Part shown: piece by piece, positions 43,675 to 52,491 of the stretch
Layout of the letters: the number at the start of each line of letters is the position of its first letter
Numbering within the stretch: position 1 is the first letter of the stretch
Assembly: GCF_019049255.1 (NCBI RefSeq)
Contig: NZ_JAGMUJ010000084.1
Location: 334,397-398,396, forward strand
Direction of reading: 5' to 3'
DNA length: 64,000 bases
Origin: Streptomyces sp. AC558_RSS880
Lineage (GTDB): Bacteria > Actinomycetota > Actinomycetes > Streptomycetales > Streptomycetaceae
Notes under the pieces: generated by a model
Told to the model about the DNA's origin: nothing
The model's database searches: none
Seen by the model: the letters and a program-made list of their open reading frames with translations, nothing else
Made by a program: the position numbers and the translations under genes

Positions 43675-44283
43675 ATGACGCCTATTCGTCACAACGGTTC
43701 CGGCGGTTCGGACAACGACGCGGTGCTCGACGCGGTGCGGGACTGCGTCCTGGCCGTCGGGGTCCGCCGCACCACCCTCACCGACGTGGCCCGCCGCGCC
43801 GGGGTCTCCCGGATGACGCTGTACCGGCGGTGGCCCGACGTGCGGTCACTGGTCGGCGACCTGATGACCCGGGAGTGGATCGCGGTCGCCACCGGGGCGA
43901 TCCCCGAGCACCGGCCGGGCGTGCCCACGCGCGAGCTGATCACCGAAGGGCTGGTGGCGGCGGTCCGCGCCTTCGGCGCCCACCCGCTCTTCCGGAAGAT
44001 CCTCGACGTGGACCCCGAACTGCTCCTCCCCTACGTGCTGGACCGCCGCGGGGCGAGCCAGGAGGCCCTGCTGGAACTGCTGGCCGGCTCCCTGCGCGAG
44101 GGGCACGCCGACGGCTCGGTGCGCGCCGCCCACCCCGGACGGCAGGCGCGGTCGGTGCTGCTGATCGTGCAGTCCTTCACCCTGTCCCTGCGGACCATGA
44201 CCGACGAGGACGACCCCGAGCTCACCTCCGAGGCGTTCCTCGGCGAGCTGCGCGACATCCTGGAGAGGACCCTCACCCCGTGA
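43675..44283 (+). CDS. TetR family repressor of the glycerolipid group
   Basis: A 202-residue regulator. Helix-turn-helix at ~15-62 (VGVRRTTLTDVARRAGVSRM, TLYRRWPDVRSLVGDLM). The C-terminal ligand domain is all helical and ends with SEAFLGELRDILERTL. There is no ribosome binding site and a -10 element sits on the start, so a leaderless mRNA is expected. The stop overlaps the GTG of glpD (GTGA), so both are one operon. The divergent flavoprotein is the likely second target; the ligand may be a fatty acid derivative, which is inference. Confidence 0.9.
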   Translation: MTPIRHNGSGGSDNDAVLDAVRDCVLAVGVRRTTLTDVARRAGVSRMTLYRRWPDVRSLVGDLMTREWIAVATGAIPEHRPGVPTRELITEGLVAAVRAFGAHPLFRKILDVDPELLLPYVLDRRGASQEALLELLAGSLREGHADGSVRAAHPGRQARSVLLIVQSFTLSLRTMTDEDDPELTSEAFLGELRDILERTLTP

Positions 44284-45860
44284 ACTCCCCCGGCAGTCCC
44301 CCCTCCGCCTCGTCCCTGTCCGCCCGCCGGCGCGCGCGTGAACTGGCCGGCTCCGTCGGCGGCCCGGTCGTCGACGTGCTGGTCGTCGGTCTCGGCGCCA
44401 CGGGCGCCGGGGCGGCGCTGGACGCCGCGGCGCGCGGGCTGGACGTGGTCGCCGTCGACGCCCACGACCTGGCCTTCGGCACGTCCCGGTTCAGCAGCAA
44501 GCTCATCCACGGCGGACTGCGCTACCTCGCCTCCGGACGGCTCGACGTCGCCCACGAGAGCGCGGTCGAACGCGGGGTGCTGATGGAGCGCACCGCACCC
44601 CATCTCGTACGGGCCCAGCCGTTCGTGCTGCCCCTCACCCCGCTGGTCTCGCGCGGTCAGGCCGCCCTGGCGCGGGCCGGGTTCCGGGCCGGCGACACGC
44701 TGCGCCTGGCCGCCCGCACGGCCCGCGCCACCCTGCCCCCGCCGCGCCGGATCGGCGCGGTGGAGACCCGTCACCTCGCGCCCGCGCTGCGGCGCGACGG
44801 GCTGCGCGGCGGCCTGCTGTCCTGGGACGGCCGGCTCACCGACGACGCCCGGCTGGTGACCGCCCTGGCTCGTACGGCCGCGGCGCGCGGCGCGCGGATC
44901 CTGACCCGGGTCCGCGCCCTGGAGCTGACCTCCACGGGCGCCCGCGTCCGTGACGAACTCACCGGTGAGGAGGGCGAGATCCGCGCCCGCGCGGTGATCA
45001 ACGCGTCCGGTGTCTGGGCGGGCGGCCTCGTCGACGGCGTCCGGATACGGCCCTCCCGGGGCACCCACCTCGTCCTGCGCCCCGAGAGCCTCGGCCCCCT
45101 GACCGCGGGCCTGCACATCCCGGTCCCCGGGGAGAGCGACCGCTTCGTCCTCGTCCTGCCCCAGGACGACGGCCGGGTCTACGTCGGCCTCACCGACGAA
45201 CCCGTGGACGGCGACATCCCCGACGTCCCCCGGGCGCCCGAGACGGACATCGGCTTCCTCCTCGACGTCCTGTGCTCCGCCCTGCACGCGCCGGTCCGCC
45301 GCGCCGACGTGGCCGGCACCTTCGCCGGACTGCGGCCGCTGCTGGACACCACGGCGGCGCGCCCGGGCACGGCACCGAGGACCGCCGACCTCTCACGGCG
45401 CCACGCGGTGCTCACCTCCTCCGAGGGCGTCGTCACCGTCGTCGGCGGCAAGCTCACCACGTACCGGCGGATGGCCGAGGACGCCGTCGACACCGCCGTC
45501 CGCGTCCGGGGCCTGCCGGCCGGCCCGTCCCCCACCGCGTCCCTGCCCCTGGTGGGCGCCGCGCCGCCGCACGTCCTCGCCGGACTGCCCGCGCCGCGCC
45601 GCCTCGTCCGGCTCTACGGCACCGAGGCCCCGGCCGTCCACGCGCTCGCCGCGCGGGATGCCCGGCTGGGCGAGCCGGTACTGCCCGGGTATCCGGTCAC
45701 CGGCGCCGAGCTGCTCTGGTCCCTGCGCCACGAGGGAGCGCTCGACGAAGAGGACGTGCTCGACCGCCGTACCCGCCTCGGACTCGTCCCCGCCGACCGG
45801 GCCACGGCTCTCGGCGTAGTGCGCGAGCTCGTGAACGGGGCGCTTTCACCAGGCGGTTGA
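44280..45860 (+). CDS. glpD: FAD-dependent glycerol-3-phosphate dehydrogenase
   Basis: A 526-residue membrane-associated flavoenzyme that oxidises glycerol-3-phosphate to DHAP. N-terminal FAD motif VDVLVVGLGATGAGAALDAA (~31-50), the family signature FGTSRFSSKLIHGGLRYL (~70-87), SWDGRLTDDARLV, and the second nucleotide part VVTVVGGKLTTYRRMAEDA (~389-407). A C-terminal helical DAO_C domain (~430-526) is present. GTG 44280 overlaps the TetR stop. It co-operates with the divergent alkyl-DHAP-synthase-like gene and the lipid kinase, consistent with glycerolipid turnover. Confidence 0.93.
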   Translation: MNSPGSPPSASSLSARRRARELAGSVGGPVVDVLVVGLGATGAGAALDAAARGLDVVAVDAHDLAFGTSRFSSKLIHGGLRYLASGRLDVAHESAVERGVLMERTAPHLVRAQPFVLPLTPLVSRGQAALARAGFRAGDTLRLAARTARATLPPPRRIGAVETRHLAPALRRDGLRGGLLSWDGRLTDDARLVTALARTAAARGARILTRVRALELTSTGARVRDELTGEEGEIRARAVINASGVWAGGLVDGVRIRPSRGTHLVLRPESLGPLTAGLHIPVPGESDRFVLVLPQDDGRVYVGLTDEPVDGDIPDVPRAPETDIGFLLDVLCSALHAPVRRADVAGTFAGLRPLLDTTAARPGTAPRTADLSRRHAVLTSSEGVVTVVGGKLTTYRRMAEDAVDTAVRVRGLPAGPSPTASLPLVGAAPPHVLAGLPAPRRLVRLYGTEAPAVHALAARDARLGEPVLPGYPVTGAELLWSLRHEGALDEEDVLDRRTRLGLVPADRATALGVVRELVNGALSPGG

Positions 45861-45868
45861 GCACGGGG

Positions 45869-47920
45869 TCAGCGGCCGTGGACGCCGACCTCGCGGAGCG
45901 AGTACCCCCACTCGGTCCCCCGGTCCAGGAGCTGGACACGGACGTGGCGGGCCGGTGCGGGGGTGAACACGGCCGTGTCCAGGCCGCCGTCGCCGGACGT
46001 CGTGGACCAGACCGTCCGCCAGTCGGTGCCGTCGGTGGAGAGGTCGACGCGGTACGACGTGCCGTACGCGCGTTCCCAGTCCAGGGTGACGCGCCCGACC
46101 CGGTGGGTGGCGCCGAGGTCGACGCGGAGCCACTGGTCGTCGCTCCAGTCGCTGGCCCAGCGGGTGCCCCGGTCGCCGTCCACGGCCCGGCCGGGCGCGT
46201 GGTCGGTGAACGGGTTCCACTCCGTCGAACTGGCCGTGGCCGGTGCGCCGTCGGCGAGGTTCACCCCGGCCCGGTGCCGTTCGGAGGCGCCCCAGGTGTC
46301 GAGGTAGGACTCGGCTCCCCTGAAGAGGTCGTCCACCACGTGCTGCCCGCCGACGCGCCGGATGTCCTCGATCCAGTCGGGGACGAGGCCGTAGTGCGCG
46401 GCGCCGTCGGTGTTCAGGTCCCAGGTGCGCTCACCGGTGGTCTGCCGGTCGAGGACGGAGCCGCCGTCGACGCTGCGGAAGGGGTAGGTGACGGCGTCGG
46501 GCGCGTCCGCGCCGCGCGGGGCCGGCCAGCCGCCGACACCGTTCATGTCCGTGCCGTAGCCGTAGCCGACGCCGTACTCGTCGCGCAGTGCCCCGGTGCG
46601 GTCCGCCTCGGCGACGAATTCCTCCGAGCCGTGCATGTACTGGGCGACGAACCCGCCGAGGCCGTAGACCCGTTCGGTCCAGTCGAGGTCCATCCAGCTG
46701 TGCGAGGAGAGCACTCCCGGGTAGGACTCGGACTCGAAGACGTCGAGCACCCGGCCGGTGGCCTTGACGCTCATGTGGTCGATCTCGAGCATCATGTTGC
46801 GCTTCATCATGCCGCGCACGGCGTACTCGCCGAGTTCGGTGAGCCCGCGGACGTTGCACCGCGCGTCCTCGTCGTACGACGGGACCTCGACGCCCGCGGG
46901 GAGCTTCTTCTCGGCGCCGGGCGCGGAGGCGAGCCCGATCGGGTTGTCGGCCTGCGGCCCGGTGCACTTCTCGGTCTGCCAGAAGGTGCCGGTGGACAGG
47001 AACTGCCCGACGTTGATCGCCGTGCCGAGCGCGCCCTCGTCGAAGCGCACCCCGCACAGCGCGTTGTCGAACTTGTGGCACAGGAACATGCTGCGCACGC
47101 CCAGTGCGTACAGCTCGTCGAGTCCGGCGTCGATGTCGGCCCTGTCGCACTGCGCGACGTCCAGGACCTGCTTGCAGCCGAACGGTTCGGAGGTCTCGAC
47201 GCCGAGGACGACCGCGAGCTTGCCCTGCGCGATGACGTCGCGGGCCTGCGCGCTGTCGGTGACGATCCGGAACCAGCCCTTGCCCGGCCCGCCGTACATC
47301 CCGTCGACGTAGGCCTGCATGTCGTAGGTCAGCTTCGCCTGGAGACGGATCGACGTCATCTCGTCGCAGCCGCGGTCCTTGAAGAAGTACACGGAGCAGA
47401 TCACGCCGTTGGTGACGAGGTCGTTGACCAGCACCCGTTGTCCGCCGCGCCAGGCGCGTTCGATCCAGGCGTAGTAGTTCTGCTGGTGGGTCAGGGAGTC
47501 GTGCGCGGGCCAGTCCTCGAACGTGGGCCAGCCGACCGGATCGTGCTTGCCGTCACCGCCGCCTGTGATGAAGTCGAAGAGGGCGAGCGAGCCGTCGGGG
47601 TAGTGCTCGGGGCAGTCCTTGAGCGCGTCGGCGATCCCCTTCGCGGAGAAGGCCTTGCCGCAGATGAGCCGGCCGCCGAACGCCTCGTTGGACATGATGT
47701 GGTTGTGCGCGTCGACGAACCCGCGCACCTCGCCCGCGGCGTTCGTACCCTTGAACGGCTCCCCGGTGACGCCGATCCCGGAGTCGGGCGCGGGCCGGGC
47801 GACCGGATCCCACCAGTCGCCGCCGGCGGCGGAACTGGACGTGGGCACGAGGGCCGCGGCCAGCACGAGGAGGAGCAGCGATACGACCCCGAGGTGTCGT
47901 CGGGTGCGGTACGTGGCCAT
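45869..47920 (-). CDS. Secreted membrane-dipeptidase-like hydrolase with C-terminal discoidin domain
   Basis: A 683-residue exported protein. Signal peptide ~1-31 (LGVVSLLLLVLAAALVPTSS). The catalytic part (~55-520) begins with the metal motif GFVDAHNHIMSNEAFGG (HxH) and continues with KLAVVLGVETSEPFGCKQVL, LCHKFDNALCGV, MMLEIDHMSVKATGRVLDV and SSHSWMDLD, resembling M19/amidohydrolase-type metal hydrolases. Residues ~550-683 form an F5/8 type C (discoidin) sugar-binding domain (NLADGAPATASSTEWNPFTD to SLREVGVHGR). Substrate unknown. GAGGGACG precedes ATG 47920. It converges on glpD with 8 bases between stops. Confidence 0.82.
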   Translation of the reverse strand: MATYRTRRHLGVVSLLLLVLAAALVPTSSSAAGGDWWDPVARPAPDSGIGVTGEPFKGTNAAGEVRGFVDAHNHIMSNEAFGGRLICGKAFSAKGIADALKDCPEHYPDGSLALFDFITGGGDGKHDPVGWPTFEDWPAHDSLTHQQNYYAWIERAWRGGQRVLVNDLVTNGVICSVYFFKDRGCDEMTSIRLQAKLTYDMQAYVDGMYGGPGKGWFRIVTDSAQARDVIAQGKLAVVLGVETSEPFGCKQVLDVAQCDRADIDAGLDELYALGVRSMFLCHKFDNALCGVRFDEGALGTAINVGQFLSTGTFWQTEKCTGPQADNPIGLASAPGAEKKLPAGVEVPSYDEDARCNVRGLTELGEYAVRGMMKRNMMLEIDHMSVKATGRVLDVFESESYPGVLSSHSWMDLDWTERVYGLGGFVAQYMHGSEEFVAEADRTGALRDEYGVGYGYGTDMNGVGGWPAPRGADAPDAVTYPFRSVDGGSVLDRQTTGERTWDLNTDGAAHYGLVPDWIEDIRRVGGQHVVDDLFRGAESYLDTWGASERHRAGVNLADGAPATASSTEWNPFTDHAPGRAVDGDRGTRWASDWSDDQWLRVDLGATHRVGRVTLDWERAYGTSYRVDLSTDGTDWRTVWSTTSGDGGLDTAVFTPAPARHVRVQLLDRGTEWGYSLREVGVHGR

Positions 47921-48069
47921 TACGCACGTCCCTCCGTCGCGGAGTTGTCATGACCGGTGCAAAGCCATGGGGCGAGAATCGCTACTGGCGCGTACGGCGT
48001 CAAGTGCGCGCGCGTCACCCGTCCGCTCCGGGCCCCTCACGAGAAGCCGCGGGACCATGGCGTCACCCC

Positions 48070-48234
48070 GTGGCTCCCGGCCTCTTCGTCGACGACTTCG
48101 GCGACCGGGTCGCCCGGATCGCCGCGCGAGGGCTCGAACCCGTGCGGCGGGAGACCTGCGCGAACGGCGTCCGCAAGGCCACGCACCGGGATCCCGACGG
48201 GAACGAGTCCGGCTTCGGCGGGGCGCCCGCCTGA
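48070..48234 (+). pseudogene. C-terminal fragment of a glyoxalase/VOC family gene
   Basis: Within a short open frame (from GTG near 47950), the last ~52 codons read GLFVDDFGDRVARIAARGLE, then TCANGVRKATHRDPDGNESG and FGGAP, the second half of a VOC-fold protein of the 'vicinal oxygen chelate' type. The metal-ligand Glu in DPDGNE is present. The first half of the gene is not found upstream in any frame; that part is replaced by Arg/Pro-rich non-homologous sequence. No ribosome binding site belongs to it. It is a truncated relic, the seventh in this window. Confidence 0.7.
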
Positions 48235-48262
48235 GCCGTACGGCCCGCAGCCGCGAGGGCCG

Positions 48263-48312
48263 CCGGGGAAGGGCACCCGGACCGGCCGGACCGCGTGCCC
48301 CTTCCCCGCCGG
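48263..48312. terminator. Hairpin terminator between the VOC relic and GH97
   Basis: CCGGGGAAGGGCAC (48263-48276) pairs with GTGCCCCTTCCCCGCCGG (48295-48312) with one bulged base. It lies 10 bases past the GH97 stop on the minus strand and would end both convergent transcripts. Confidence 0.7.
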
Positions 48313-48322
48313 ACCCGCGGTC

Positions 48323-51046
48323 CTACGTCATGAGCCGCGCGTCCGCCCAGTCGGCGTGGTCGGAGTCGACGCCGTCCCCGCCGTCCGTGACCCGCAGGGT
48401 CAGCCGCTGGACGCCGGTGACGTCGAGGTCGATCCGCCGGACCTCGTCGGTGCCGTCGAGCACCTCCGTGACCGCCGCGGCCCTCCCGTCGGCGAGGACC
48501 TCGAAGGACACGCTGCCCTTGCCGCCGACCTCGTCGTCGACTCCCACGGCGGCCGTGAACCTCCGGTAGCCGCCGCCCAGTTCGACGACGACCTCGGAGG
48601 CGGCGTGCACACCGAGTCCCTTGTCGTACTCCGTGCCCCGGATGCTCAACGGCCCTCCGTCGGCCGGGTCCCGTTCGCCGTTGGACAGGTCGCGCTCGAC
48701 GGGTCCCCATCCGTTGCGCTCGGTGGTGAACGGCAGATCACTCACGTAGTCGACACCCGGCGGGGACACGAACACCCGGACCGTGCGCTCGACACGGAGC
48801 ACTCCGGTGCCCGGCCGGCCCGGAGCCCGGTACTCCGCGCTCACCACCAGCTCATGACTGCCGTGGCCCACGTCCTGCGGCACGCTCACCGTCCAGTCGC
48901 CCGACAGATCGCGGCCGACGGGCAGTTCGGCGGCCGCGGGATCGTCGCCCCGTACCGTCCAGCCCTCGGGGGCCCGCAGCGACAGCCTGACCTCCGTGGC
49001 CGGCCCGGCGTCCTCCACCTCGAACCGCCCGGTGACGCCGACGGAGGCGCCCGGGTCCGCTTCGGTCCTCGCCGGCCCCGCGGTCAGCGAGGTCAGCGGC
49101 AGCCGTGTCACCGGCCGGTCGCAGGTGTCCCGCCCGGGCACGGCCCGGCAGACGACTCCGGCGAAGCCGCCGTCTTCCACCACCGGCACCTTCAGGGTGT
49201 CCCGGCGGGTGACGACGTGCCGTTCGCGGACCAGTCCGCCGCCGTCGCCGCCGTCCCGTACGACCTCGGCCAGCCAGCGTCCGCCGCCGAGGAAGTCCAG
49301 CGCCACGTCCTGCGTCCCGGCCGGCCCGGAGGCGACGCTGCCGAGGAACCAGCGGTCGTCGTGGCGCCGGGCGAACGCCGCCCCTTCACCGGGCCGTCCG
49401 GACAGCAGCCGCGACTCGTCCCACACGGTCGGCACCTGTTCCAGGAACCGCTCCAGCTCGGGGCGTTCCCGGTAGGCGTTCACCGACCCGGCGAAGTTCT
49501 GGAAACCGGACTCGTAGACCACGGACAGCGCGAGTTCGGCCGCGTCGGAGACGGTGCGGGTGCCGAACTGGAACGCCATCGGGGTGTAGTCCATCGAGCC
49601 GACGGCATTGCGGGTGTACGGCAGCGTCGTCAGCCCGTCGGCGGGGACGTTGCCCTGCTCGGCGCCGTAGACCGCCTCCAGGGTCATCACATGCGGCCAG
49701 GTCCGCTGGATGCCCTTGGGCAGGGTGGCGCCGTGGAAGTTGACGAGCAGCTTCTCACGGGCCGTGTCCCGGAGGATGTCGTCGTACCACCGGAAGCGCT
49801 CCTGGGAGTCGGAGTCCATGAAGTCGATCTTCAGTCCGGCGGCGCCCCACTTCTTCACCCGGGGCAGGAACTCGGCGCGCTCCGCCTCGGTGTCCAGGTC
49901 GCTGTAGTGCACCCACAGCAGCACGCCCACGCCCCGCTCACGGGCGTAGTCGATCAGCTCGGGCATCCAGTCCGTGGTCTTCCAGCCGTCGTCGACCAGG
50001 GTGTACGGCCAGCCGTGTGCCGCGCTGTAGTCGACGAAGCGCTGCTGGACGGCGAGGCTGCGCTGGGCGGCGGCGAACCCGTCCAGCCAGGACCAGGCGA
50101 CCTTGCCGGGCCGGATCCACGAGGTGTCCTCGATGCGGGAAGCCGGGGCGAGATCGTCGACCAGGGTGGATTCGGTGACGGTGGCGAGGTCGCCGATGAC
50201 CGCCGTTCGCCAGGGCGTGGCGAGCGGTCCGGTGGACGTGACGGAGGCGTCGGCCAGGCGCACCGCGTACTCTCCGCTGCCCTCCTCGTGGACGAGGCGG
50301 CTCGCGTCGTAGCGTCCGTCGACGTCCGATTCGGTGAGCAGGGCGTAGGTGTCGCCGACCTGGAAGAGGGACGGGTACGCGTAGGAGCCGTCGGCGGCGC
50401 CCGCCGCGGTGGCCGGGGCGTAGAGGCGCTCGTAGTTGGGCGTGTACGGCGTGAGCCAGGCGCGTGCGGAGCCGGGGAGCCGGAACGCGGACGCCTCGCG
50501 CTCGACGGTGACCTCACCCTCGCCGGGCAGTACGTAGCGATAGGCCATGCCGTCGTCGGAGACCCGGACGAGCAGGTCGAGGCGGGCACCGCCCCGGCCC
50601 CTGAAGGAGAACCGGGTCTCGGTCGCCCGGACGGTACGGCGGAGCTGTTTGCCGGTGGTCATGGTGTAGTGCTCGGTCACCCGCCGGGTGTGCCGGGAGG
50701 CGAGCCGCAGATCCGAGGTGAGGTCGGCGTCGGCGGTGACGAGGCCGACCGGAGCGGGTTCGAGCACCGTGGTGGCGCCCTTGCGGGCGGCCAGGGTCAC
50801 CGTGCCGTCGGCGGCGTCCAGACGGACGACGGCGGTGACGCCGTCCCGCTGCTCGCGGGGCTGGTGCACGGTCCAGCTTCCCCCGCCGCGTCCGACGGCG
50901 TGCGCCGGTGCGGTGAGGGTGCCGACGGCGAGCATGACGCCGAGGAGAAGGGTGAGACAGGCGGGGAGGAAGGTCTGACGCGAACCGCCTGGCGACGTAC
51001 GCGACGGTCTGAGCACGGATGGGCCTCCGTCCAAGAGACGTGACAT
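48323..51046 (-). CDS. Secreted GH97 alpha-glycosidase with NPCBM domain
   Basis: A 907-residue exported enzyme. Signal peptide ~25-50. GH97 N-terminal beta-sandwich (~55-310), then the (beta/alpha)8 barrel (~310-570). Asp408 in AGLKIDFMDSD is the nucleophile of the retaining branch, which includes alpha-galactosidases; HVMTLEAVYGAEQG (~452-465) holds the likely acid/base Glu. A C-terminal GH97 sandwich, an Ig-like NEW3 domain (~655-760) and an NPCBM sugar-binding module (~770-907; GLGVHAASEVVVELGGGYRR) follow. AAGGA lies seven bases ahead of ATG 51046; ATG 51055 is possible. Likely an alpha-galactosidase; the sugar is inferred. Confidence 0.9.
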   Translation of the reverse strand: MSRLLDGGPSVLRPSRTSPGGSRQTFLPACLTLLLGVMLAVGTLTAPAHAVGRGGGSWTVHQPREQRDGVTAVVRLDAADGTVTLAARKGATTVLEPAPVGLVTADADLTSDLRLASRHTRRVTEHYTMTTGKQLRRTVRATETRFSFRGRGGARLDLLVRVSDDGMAYRYVLPGEGEVTVEREASAFRLPGSARAWLTPYTPNYERLYAPATAAGAADGSYAYPSLFQVGDTYALLTESDVDGRYDASRLVHEEGSGEYAVRLADASVTSTGPLATPWRTAVIGDLATVTESTLVDDLAPASRIEDTSWIRPGKVAWSWLDGFAAAQRSLAVQQRFVDYSAAHGWPYTLVDDGWKTTDWMPELIDYARERGVGVLLWVHYSDLDTEAERAEFLPRVKKWGAAGLKIDFMDSDSQERFRWYDDILRDTAREKLLVNFHGATLPKGIQRTWPHVMTLEAVYGAEQGNVPADGLTTLPYTRNAVGSMDYTPMAFQFGTRTVSDAAELALSVVYESGFQNFAGSVNAYRERPELERFLEQVPTVWDESRLLSGRPGEGAAFARRHDDRWFLGSVASGPAGTQDVALDFLGGGRWLAEVVRDGGDGGGLVRERHVVTRRDTLKVPVVEDGGFAGVVCRAVPGRDTCDRPVTRLPLTSLTAGPARTEADPGASVGVTGRFEVEDAGPATEVRLSLRAPEGWTVRGDDPAAAELPVGRDLSGDWTVSVPQDVGHGSHELVVSAEYRAPGRPGTGVLRVERTVRVFVSPPGVDYVSDLPFTTERNGWGPVERDLSNGERDPADGGPLSIRGTEYDKGLGVHAASEVVVELGGGYRRFTAAVGVDDEVGGKGSVSFEVLADGRAAAVTEVLDGTDEVRRIDLDVTGVQRLTLRVTDGGDGVDSDHADWADARLMT

Positions 51047-51128
51047 CGTTGTCATCCTTGGTTCCGTGAGATCCCTTCCCTGCTGTCGGCTCTTCAATCT
51101 CCGCCGCGCACGCGGCAGTCGGCCGGAA

Positions 51129-51479
51129 CTACCCCTTGCCGCCCCTCTCGTAGTGCAGCGAGATGGAGCGCAGGACGTCGGCGGAGGAGACGTCGGTGCG
51201 GCCCTCGTCGTGGATCTCGGCGAGCTGGACGAAGGCGAAGGTGAGCGCGGAGGTGATCTGCACGATGGCGGGGCCCAGCTTCTCGGTGACGATGTCCGCC
51301 ACCTCGCGCGCGCTCGCGTCGGCCGGCAGCTGGATCCGCGGCAGCATCTCCTCCAGGAGCTGGGCGACGGCTCCGCTCCCCGTCACGTCGGCGTCCGGGT
51401 CCGCGCGGAGCCGCCGCCGCATCTCGAGGGCCTCGGTCAGGATCCCCACACCCCGCTGCATGATCTCCCGCTGCTCCAT
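51129..51479 (-). CDS. Conserved Streptomyces protein, helical, unknown function
   Basis: A 116-residue, mostly helical soluble protein (MEQREIMQRGVGILTEALEM, IVTEKLGPAIVQITSALTFA). No domain is recognised. It stands alone, with the GH97 gene downstream and a divergent phosphatase upstream. ATG 51479 is preferred over GTG 51485. The 130 bases to the phosphatase contain an AT-rich patch (51520-51545) with TATAT that may be a shared promoter region. Confidence 0.65.
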   Translation of the reverse strand: MEQREIMQRGVGILTEALEMRRRLRADPDADVTGSGAVAQLLEEMLPRIQLPADASAREVADIVTEKLGPAIVQITSALTFAFVQLAEIHDEGRTDVSSADVLRSISLHYERGGKG

Positions 51480-51609
51480 GGGCACAGCCTAGACATGGAC
51501 TGGCCCGGCCGAACCGCTTCCGACTATCATCCTTTACCTATATGAATGAGAGCTTTGTCCCTCGAGGGCGGCTGCCGCGTGCGGGTGTCCTCGCCCGAGT
51601 GAGTGATCC

Positions 51610-52440
51610 ATGTCCCGCACCCGCCCCACGGACGACGGCGACGAGCTTCTGGTCAGGCTCGGGACGCTGACGGCACAGGCGCGTGCGCAGGCGGAGGTGC
51701 AGCGCTCCCGGGTGGAACTGGCCGTCGCCCTGCAGCGCGGCATGCTGCCGAGAGGGCTGCCGGTCGCCGACGGTGTGCGGCTGGCCGTGCGGTACTCACC
51801 GGCGTACCAGGGTCTCAATGTCGGCGGTGACTGGTACGACGCCTTCACCATGCCCGACGGCCGGATCGGTCTGTCGATCGGCGACGTCCAGGGGCACAAC
51901 ATCGAGGCGGCCGCCTTCATGGGGCAGGTCCGGGTCGGGCTCCGGGCGCTCGCCTCCGTCGACAGTGAACCGGGCGAGCTCCTCGCCCGGACCAATGAAC
52001 TGCTGTTGTCCCTCAGCTCGGATCTCTTCGCCACCTGCACCTTCATGCGGCTCGATCCGGCCACCCGGCTGCTGGAGAGCGCGCGGGCCGGGCATCTGCC
52101 GTGTGTGTGGGCCACCGCGGACGGCCGGTCCGGGGTGACCGAGGACGAGGGAGGTCCGCCGCTGGGGGTCCTGTCCGGGGCGGTCTACCCCGTCACCCGC
52201 TACCGGCTGGACACGGGCGGGGTGTTCGTGATGCTCACCGACGGGGTCGTGGAGGGCCCGTCCATGCACCTCGACGAGGGACTGGACCAGGTGGTGCGGC
52301 TCGCCGGCGTCGCGGCGGTCGCGCGCCTGGACACGGACGCGCTCGCCGCCGCCGTGATCAAGCAGGCCGAGCAGGTGGGGCACGACGACGACGCGGCCGT
52401 CATGGTGATCGGGCACGACGGACCGGCCACTCCGCCATAG
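51610..52440 (+). CDS. PP2C-type (SpoIIE/RsbU-like) phosphatase
   Basis: A 276-residue soluble phosphatase. A short helical linker (~15-45, QAEVQRSRVELAVALQRGML) leads into the SpoIIE domain: RYSPAYQGLNVGGDWYDAF (~62-80), IGLSIGDVQGHN with metal Asp (~88-99), and the final GHDDDAAVMVIG (~258-270). Such phosphatases act on anti-sigma-factor antagonists in general-stress signalling. There is no sensor domain on the protein; the MASE1 membrane protein gene that follows (51 bases) may supply one. ATG 51610 has weak GAGTGAG before it. Confidence 0.9.
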   Translation: MSRTRPTDDGDELLVRLGTLTAQARAQAEVQRSRVELAVALQRGMLPRGLPVADGVRLAVRYSPAYQGLNVGGDWYDAFTMPDGRIGLSIGDVQGHNIEAAAFMGQVRVGLRALASVDSEPGELLARTNELLLSLSSDLFATCTFMRLDPATRLLESARAGHLPCVWATADGRSGVTEDEGGPPLGVLSGAVYPVTRYRLDTGGVFVMLTDGVVEGPSMHLDEGLDQVVRLAGVAAVARLDTDALAAAVIKQAEQVGHDDDAAVMVIGHDGPATPP

Positions 52441-52491
52441 GGCCGCAGACCCGCGCGTCCCACCTCGCCGACGCGGCGGCCTCGGTGTCTG

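Noticed and set aside
47950..48069. First part of the open frame before the VOC relic as a real N-terminus
   Set aside because: It is Arg/Pro-rich, shows no VOC similarity and has no ribosome binding site.
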